DNA of 8,334 nucleotides from Candidatus Levyibacteriota bacterium. GTDB taxonomy: Bacteria; Patescibacteria; Microgenomatia; Levybacterales; UBA12049. Position numbers and translations under genes: made by a program. Location of the stretch: the NCBI GenBank assembly GCA_027334565.1, contig DAHWUP010000013.1, forward strand, positions 1 to 8,334, written 5' to 3'. Shown here piece by piece: positions 5,930 through 8,334 of this stretch; within the stretch, counting starts at the first letter, position 1; each line of letters starts with the position of its first letter. Under the pieces are notes generated by a model, which had not been told where the DNA came from, made no database searches, and saw only the letters and a program-made list of their open reading frames with translations.

Positions 5930-6694
5930 AAAATATAACTTCATAATAGGTTCCAACATGTTTTCTTTCCGGTGGTTGAATCGGTACTCCATCTCCTTTA
6001 AGTATAACGGAAAATTTGCTTTTGATACTCCCCGATAATTGTAAAGTTTGTGTTTGGTGTAACTCCAGAATCCTTCAATACCGTTAATGTGATTGTGACG
6101 ATGGGAAACCAAAGTTTTGCTGTGGTTCACTTTGTTGTGTTTACCAAACTGGTGGAGTGAATTGTAGCTCGTGAACGTATCGGTGTGATACACGCTGCCC
6201 TTACGTGTTTTTTTCCTGATGATACCCATAAGATTCTCTGCGGTAAGGGTATGAACGATACGGGTATATACCTTCCCATCCCGTTCCAGAAGACCAAGAA
6301 CAACCGATTTACCGGCAGCGGCTCTTCCTCTTTTCCCTTTCCTTTTTCCTCCAAAGTAAGCCTCGTCTATCTCAATCTCACCGGACAATCTTTGTCCCTC
6401 CAGTTCACACTGATGAAACAGAAGTTCCCGAATTGTACGGAAGATACGGGATACCTTTTGATAGCTCACTCCGTATTCAACCGCCACTTGATAGGCAGGA
6501 CGCTGTTCAACAAAACAGAGAAGAATGGCAAGTTCAGCACGAAGCCTTTTCATTGACTTTTGTTTCTTACAGGCAAAGCATTTTACATAATGACGCGAGG
6601 TAATACATACAGTACGTTTTCCGCAGAAAACACACTTTCTTCCGAGGTAAAAAGACGTCAGACGCTTTTGATAAGTTGAATTAAGCATAACCAC
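5912..6694 (-). CDS. IS1595-family (ISXO2-like) transposase
   Basis: The 260-residue protein cuts and joins the ends of its own element. An N-terminal zinc ribbon is formed by C21, C24, C39 and C42. A helical DNA-binding region follows (about 48-95, with AVEYGVSYQKVSRIFR resembling a helix-turn-helix). The DDE-type catalytic domain carries the IS1595 DDNK set: D110 in EIEIDEAYFGG, D172 in YHTDTFTSY, N204 in NHINGIEGFW and K214 in SYTKHKL, with the expected 10-residue N-to-K spacing. Length and motifs fit an intact family member. The longest frame starts at GTG (6694); an ATG two codons later (6688) is an equally good start. There is no Shine-Dalgarno sequence. The stop codon lies within the left inverted repeat, 12 bases upstream of the DUF2130 start. 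Confidence 0.93.
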   Translation of the reverse strand: MVMLNSTYQKRLTSFYLGRKCVFCGKRTVCITSRHYVKCFACKKQKSMKRLRAELAILLCFVEQRPAYQVAVEYGVSYQKVSRIFRTIRELLFHQCELEGQRLSGEIEIDEAYFGGKRKGKRGRAAAGKSVVLGLLERDGKVYTRIVHTLTAENLMGIIRKKTRKGSVYHTDTFTSYNSLHQFGKHNKVNHSKTLVSHRHNHINGIEGFWSYTKHKLYNYRGVSKANFPLYLKEMEYRFNHRKENMLEPIMKLYFGYVSY

Positions 6695-6700
6695 AATCTA

Positions 6701-6729
6701 AATATATAACTGTGTGGTTACGAAATCAA
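6701..6729 (-). promoter_or_regulatory. Transposase promoter at the right end of the insertion sequence
   Basis: On the minus strand TATATT (plus 6701-6706, 5 of 6) lies 17 bases from TTGATT (plus 6724-6729, 4 of 6). The -35 is inside the right inverted repeat, a common arrangement that lets transposase binding repress its own promoter. The predicted start is at about 6694, the GTG itself, so the mRNA would be leaderless or would use the ATG at 6688. Confidence 0.5.
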
Positions 6730-6738
6730 CTAATTACC
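6716..6738 (-). repeat. Right terminal inverted repeat of the IS1595-family element
   Basis: This is the partner of 5907-5929. Its reverse complement begins GGTAATTAGT and ends CGTAACC, with six differing bases in the middle. It holds the -35 element of the proposed transposase promoter. Confidence 0.85.
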
Positions 6739-6901
6739 AAGTTATTTTAGTGTTCCTTCAGCTGCTTTGTTATTGATAGCAGACAATCTAATTAAAAAAG
6801 AAACTTTAGTCAGTGAGGGATTTAAAAACTTAAAAGACCTATTAAATAAGTCTAAACTTGAAACTTTTACAATTGCTTTTCGGCAGTTACTGTCTTCTTA
6901 A
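6734..6901 (+). pseudogene. Headless remnant of a gene cut off at the insertion sequence
   Basis: Starting at the right end of the insertion sequence, one plus-strand frame stays open for 55 codons to a TAA at 6899-6901 and has no ATG. From 6752 it reads VPSAALLLIADNLIKKETL, then SEGFKNLKDLLNKSKLETF, then TIAFRQLLSS and stop. The composition (alternating charged and leucine-rich) is like the helical C-terminal end of a real protein rather than random AT-rich sequence. The upstream part is not found on the other side of the element, where the DUF2130 gene begins directly in the opposite orientation. The likely reading is a gene truncated by insertion plus deletion. The original product is not recognised, and a chance open frame cannot be excluded. 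Confidence 0.4.
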
Positions 6902-6952
6902 AAAGATACGCCTTTAGTTAAATGCTTTTATTTTTCTGTGGACTTTAGTTGA

Positions 6953-6982
6953 TTGATATGTTCCTGGTTTCCAGGGCATAAT
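6953..6982 (+). promoter_or_regulatory. Promoter of the broken helix-turn-helix gene, with an inverted repeat in its spacer
   Basis: TTGATA (6953-6958, 5 of 6) and CATAAT (6977-6982, 5 of 6) are separated by 18 bases, with transcription predicted from about 6989. The spacer contains the inverted repeat CCTGG-TTT-CCAGG (6963-6975). A half-site TTCCAGGG recurs at 7021-7028, just before the gene start. The 6902-7030 interval holds nothing else recognisable. Confidence 0.5.
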
Positions 6983-7030
6983 GTATGTAGGTATATTTTA
7001 GGATTAAAAAGTTGGAATAGTTCCAGGGTC

Positions 7031-7703
7031 ATGGATAAACTGAACAAGCAATTACGGAAAGCGGAAAAAGGCGGAGCGATCAGAAAAGCGGGGTTTTTAA
7101 CGGGAGTTCACACCTTACCGATTAAGGCAAAAAACAGGCTGGATGAGATGCTTCTGTGCCGTTACTCACCCGAGAAAGCCCTGTCAAAGCTGGAGCGGGA
7201 GTTCCCGAGGTTAAGCTGCCAAGCCGATCTGCGGTCTATTCCTACAAAGCCAAGTATTTACCTTTGTCATTGACAAATTGGCGACATCTGTCGCTAATTG
7301 CCGAAAAACTGGACGTGGAGAAAATGGACACGGCATCCATTTTTATCTCCCACCTTCGCAGGTTTGTTGCCGTAGACTTAAACGTCTTAAAAGAACGCTG
7401 GTACAGGCAGTTAGAAGGAGGCTCACAGGAAACCACAAGACAACGGGCAGTCATTGAAGCAAGCAAAATATATATGGAAGGGATTAAATTGGGCATGGAG
7501 ATGCTAACAAGGCTTGATGTAGACTTAAATGAAGTCCTTCGGGAACAACAACGGGAACCAGAACAAGAGGAGAAGAAAGACACCCGCACCGATCGGGAGA
7601 AAAAGATTGACGGGGTGTTATAGATGAATTATTCCAGTTAGGCAAACAAGCACAAATCCCTCAACCAACTCCAACTCAACCATTGAGTAACCCTGGTAAT
7701 TAG
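7031..7703 (+). pseudogene. Frameshifted helix-turn-helix-like protein gene
   Basis: Three overlapping plus-strand frames join into one plausible protein of about 220 residues if one base is restored at each of two homopolymers. Frame one runs from the ATG at 7031 (MDKLNKQLRK) to EREFP near 7206. Frame two continues with EVKLPSRSAVYSYKAKYLP and runs to DGV near 7617, where it stops at 7621. A third frame continues IDELFQLGKQAQIPQPTPT to TAG at 7701-7703. Residues about 40-80 (YSPEKALSKLEREFPEVKLP, then SRSAVYSYKAKY) look like a helix-turn-helix, followed by a helical region, a glutamate-rich segment and a proline-rich tail. A phage terminase small subunit or another mobile-element DNA-binding protein is possible but unproven. 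An AGGG stands 2 bases before the ATG, too close for a normal ribosome site. Either the gene is dead or the sequence has two indel errors. Confidence 0.6.
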
Positions 7704-7725
7704 TTATCATATTTACTATACTGGG

Positions 7726-7799
7726 TCGGAGCGGTGGGACTTGAACCCACGACCTCACGCTCCCAAAGCGTGTATTCTAGCCATCTGAACTACGCTCCG
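7726..7799 (-). tRNA. tRNA-Pro (anticodon UGG)
   Basis: Read on the minus strand, the acceptor stem CGGAGCG (7799-7793) pairs perfectly with CGCTCCG (7733-7727), followed by discriminator A (7726). The anticodon arm is CACGC-TTTGGGA-GCGTG, giving anticodon TGG, which reads proline CCA and probably other CCN codons. The T arm contains GGTTCAAGTCC. The bases after the discriminator are CCC, not CCA, so the 3' CCA is not encoded and must be added. A possible -10 (TAAAAT, plus 7809-7814) would start transcription about 3 bases before the tRNA. Confidence 0.96.
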
Positions 7800-7827
7800 T
7801 GTTTTACTATTTTATCATACATTCGGG

Positions 7828-7840
7828 TACAATGATTGTA
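7828..7840. promoter_or_regulatory. Palindromic -10 region between tRNA-Pro and the nuclease gene
   Basis: TACAAT-G-ATTGTA is a perfect inverted repeat with 6-base arms. On the plus strand TACAAT (7828-7833) could act as a -10 with transcription starting at about 7840, the A of the nuclease ATG, giving a leaderless mRNA. On the minus strand the same hexamer faces the tRNA. No clear -35 is seen on either strand, so this could equally be an operator or chance symmetry. Confidence 0.35.
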
Positions 7841-8334
7841 TGCGCCGGCTGCCAAGACTGACAAAAAAGCGGATTATTTTGGCGATTACGGTAATTATCA
7901 TCAGTATTATCACCCAATTCGTTCTTCCCCCCGTTTCCCCAACTCCATCACCCGTATACGCCAAAGTGACAAAAGCGATTGATGGCGATACGATTGAAAT
8001 AGAAGGCGGTCAACACGTCCGTTATATCGGAATTGATACACCCGAGCTTTATCATCCAACCAAACCGGTACAATGTTTTGGCCGGGAAGCAATGGAAAAA
8101 AATAAGAAATTAGTCGAAGGCAAAACCGTCCGCCTGGAAAAAGACGTCTCCGACACCGATAAATACGGCCGGCTGCTGCGTTATGTTTATGTAAATAATT
8201 TGCTGGTTAACGATTATCTGGTAAAGGAGGGTTATGCTAAAGCCACTCCAATTCGTCCCGATATCAGATACGCCGCTATTTTTGAGAATAGCCAGATACA
8301 AGCAAAAAAAGAAGTAAAAGGTTTATGGCAGCAG
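7840..8334 (+). CDS. Membrane-anchored thermonuclease-family (SNase-like) protein, 3' end beyond the window
   Basis: The 165 visible codons encode a basic N-terminus, a hydrophobic signal or anchor segment at about residues 11-29 (RIILAITVIIISIITQFVL), a short proline-rich linker and a staphylococcal nuclease-like domain from about residue 38. Catalytic positions are conserved: D48 and D50 in AIDGDT, R61, D66 and E69 in RYIGIDTPE, and R111 in DKYGRLLRY. These are the metal-binding and phosphate-contacting residues of the family, which hydrolyses DNA and RNA with calcium. The C-terminal helix pattern (ENSQIQAKKEVKGLW) is also present, so the domain is nearly complete at the window edge. The enzyme is predicted to act outside the cell, plausibly in scavenging nucleic acid. 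The ATG at 7840 is chosen because the ATG at 7832 is out of frame and meets a stop within 10 codons. No Shine-Dalgarno sequence is seen. Confidence 0.9.
   Translation, partial: MRRLPRLTKKRIILAITVIIISIITQFVLPPVSPTPSPVYAKVTKAIDGDTIEIEGGQHVRYIGIDTPELYHPTKPVQCFGREAMEKNKKLVEGKTVRLEKDVSDTDKYGRLLRYVYVNNLLVNDYLVKEGYAKATPIRPDIRYAAIFENSQIQAKKEVKGLWQQ

Larger units (their letters stand above)
5907..6738 (-). mobile_element. IS1595-family insertion sequence (832 bp)
   Basis: The element is bounded by 23-base imperfect inverted repeats (5907-5929 and 6716-6738) and holds one full-length transposase gene covering nearly all of it. The transposase stop codon lies inside the left repeat. A transposase with a DDNK catalytic set and N-terminal zinc ribbon identifies the IS1595 (ISXO2-like) family, whose insertions normally duplicate 8 bp of target. 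No 8-base duplication is seen: the flanks are TAATTTTA (5899-5906) and AAGTTATT (6739-6746). The catalytic residues are intact, so the element may be active or recently active, but the mismatched flanks suggest a later deletion or recombination. Confidence 0.85.

Noticed and set aside
7204..7210. Programmed -1 ribosomal frameshift as in transposase genes
   Set aside because: The site reads GTTCCCG, not a standard X XXY YYZ heptamer, and a second shift is needed at 7612-7615; indels are simpler.
7674..7688. ACTCAA-CCA-TTGAGT hairpin near the end of the broken gene, considered as a terminator
   Set aside because: The stem is A+T-rich and short, no T-tract follows on either strand, and it lies in the proposed coding tail.
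7910..8301. Two minus-strand open frames opposite the nuclease gene
   Set aside because: The plus strand encodes a clear SNase-like domain with catalytic residues throughout this interval.
1..8334. CRISPR arrays, toxin-antitoxin pairs or known defence genes
   Set aside because: No regularly spaced repeats, Cas motifs or paired small toxin genes were seen; the nuclease-like DUF2130 and SNase-like genes have no defence context here.

Overview
The window looks like a piece of a small, compact bacterial genome, most likely a member of the Candidate Phyla Radiation (Patescibacteria, perhaps Microgenomates-like). This placement is inference. It rests on the run of short membrane-anchored proteins of poorly known function (bacterial PH domain protein, two-helix membrane protein, PP2C-like/propeller protein, DUF4340, DUF2130), gaps of 2-12 bases between genes, a solitary 5S rRNA gene, and start sites with little or no Shine-Dalgarno sequence. 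TGA serves as a normal stop (ECF sigma factor, propeller protein, two-helix protein), which argues against the recoded Absconditabacteria/Gracilibacteria.

Layout. Bases 1-618 (minus) carry an ECF-type sigma factor followed by the first 17 codons of another gene. A 23-base divergent promoter region separates it from a plus-strand DUF4340-like membrane-anchored protein (642-1511). That gene ends 2 bases from a convergent minus-strand operon (4051 down to 1514): bacterial PH domain membrane protein, 79-residue two-helix protein, and a 584-residue protein with a degenerate PP2C-like domain, one transmembrane helix, a coiled coil and a probable beta-propeller. The start of this operon shares its promoter region with a plus-strand 5S rRNA gene (4076-4199). 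The 5S gene ends in a T-tract that runs into the stop codon of a convergent minus-strand secreted/anchored protein (4205-4735), which follows a DUF2130 coiled-coil/nuclease-like protein (4745-5899).

Bases 5907-7703 form an accessory pocket. It holds an intact-looking IS1595-family insertion sequence (5907-6738) with 23-base imperfect terminal inverted repeats, a headless remnant of a plus-strand gene (6734-6901), and a helix-turn-helix-like gene (7031-7703) broken by two apparent one-base losses in homopolymers. The pocket is followed by tRNA-Pro(UGG) on the minus strand (7726-7799) and by a plus-strand membrane-anchored thermonuclease-family gene that runs off the end of the window (7840-8334).

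The clearest recurring signal is regulatory compactness. Several genes have good -10 boxes only a few bases from their start codons, so their mRNAs are predicted to be leaderless or nearly so. Two divergent gene pairs have abutting or overlapping -10 boxes, with at least one -35 element lying inside the opposing gene. The most novel protein system candidate is the PH / two-helix / PP2C-like-propeller operon, which reads as a membrane-associated sensing complex of unknown purpose.
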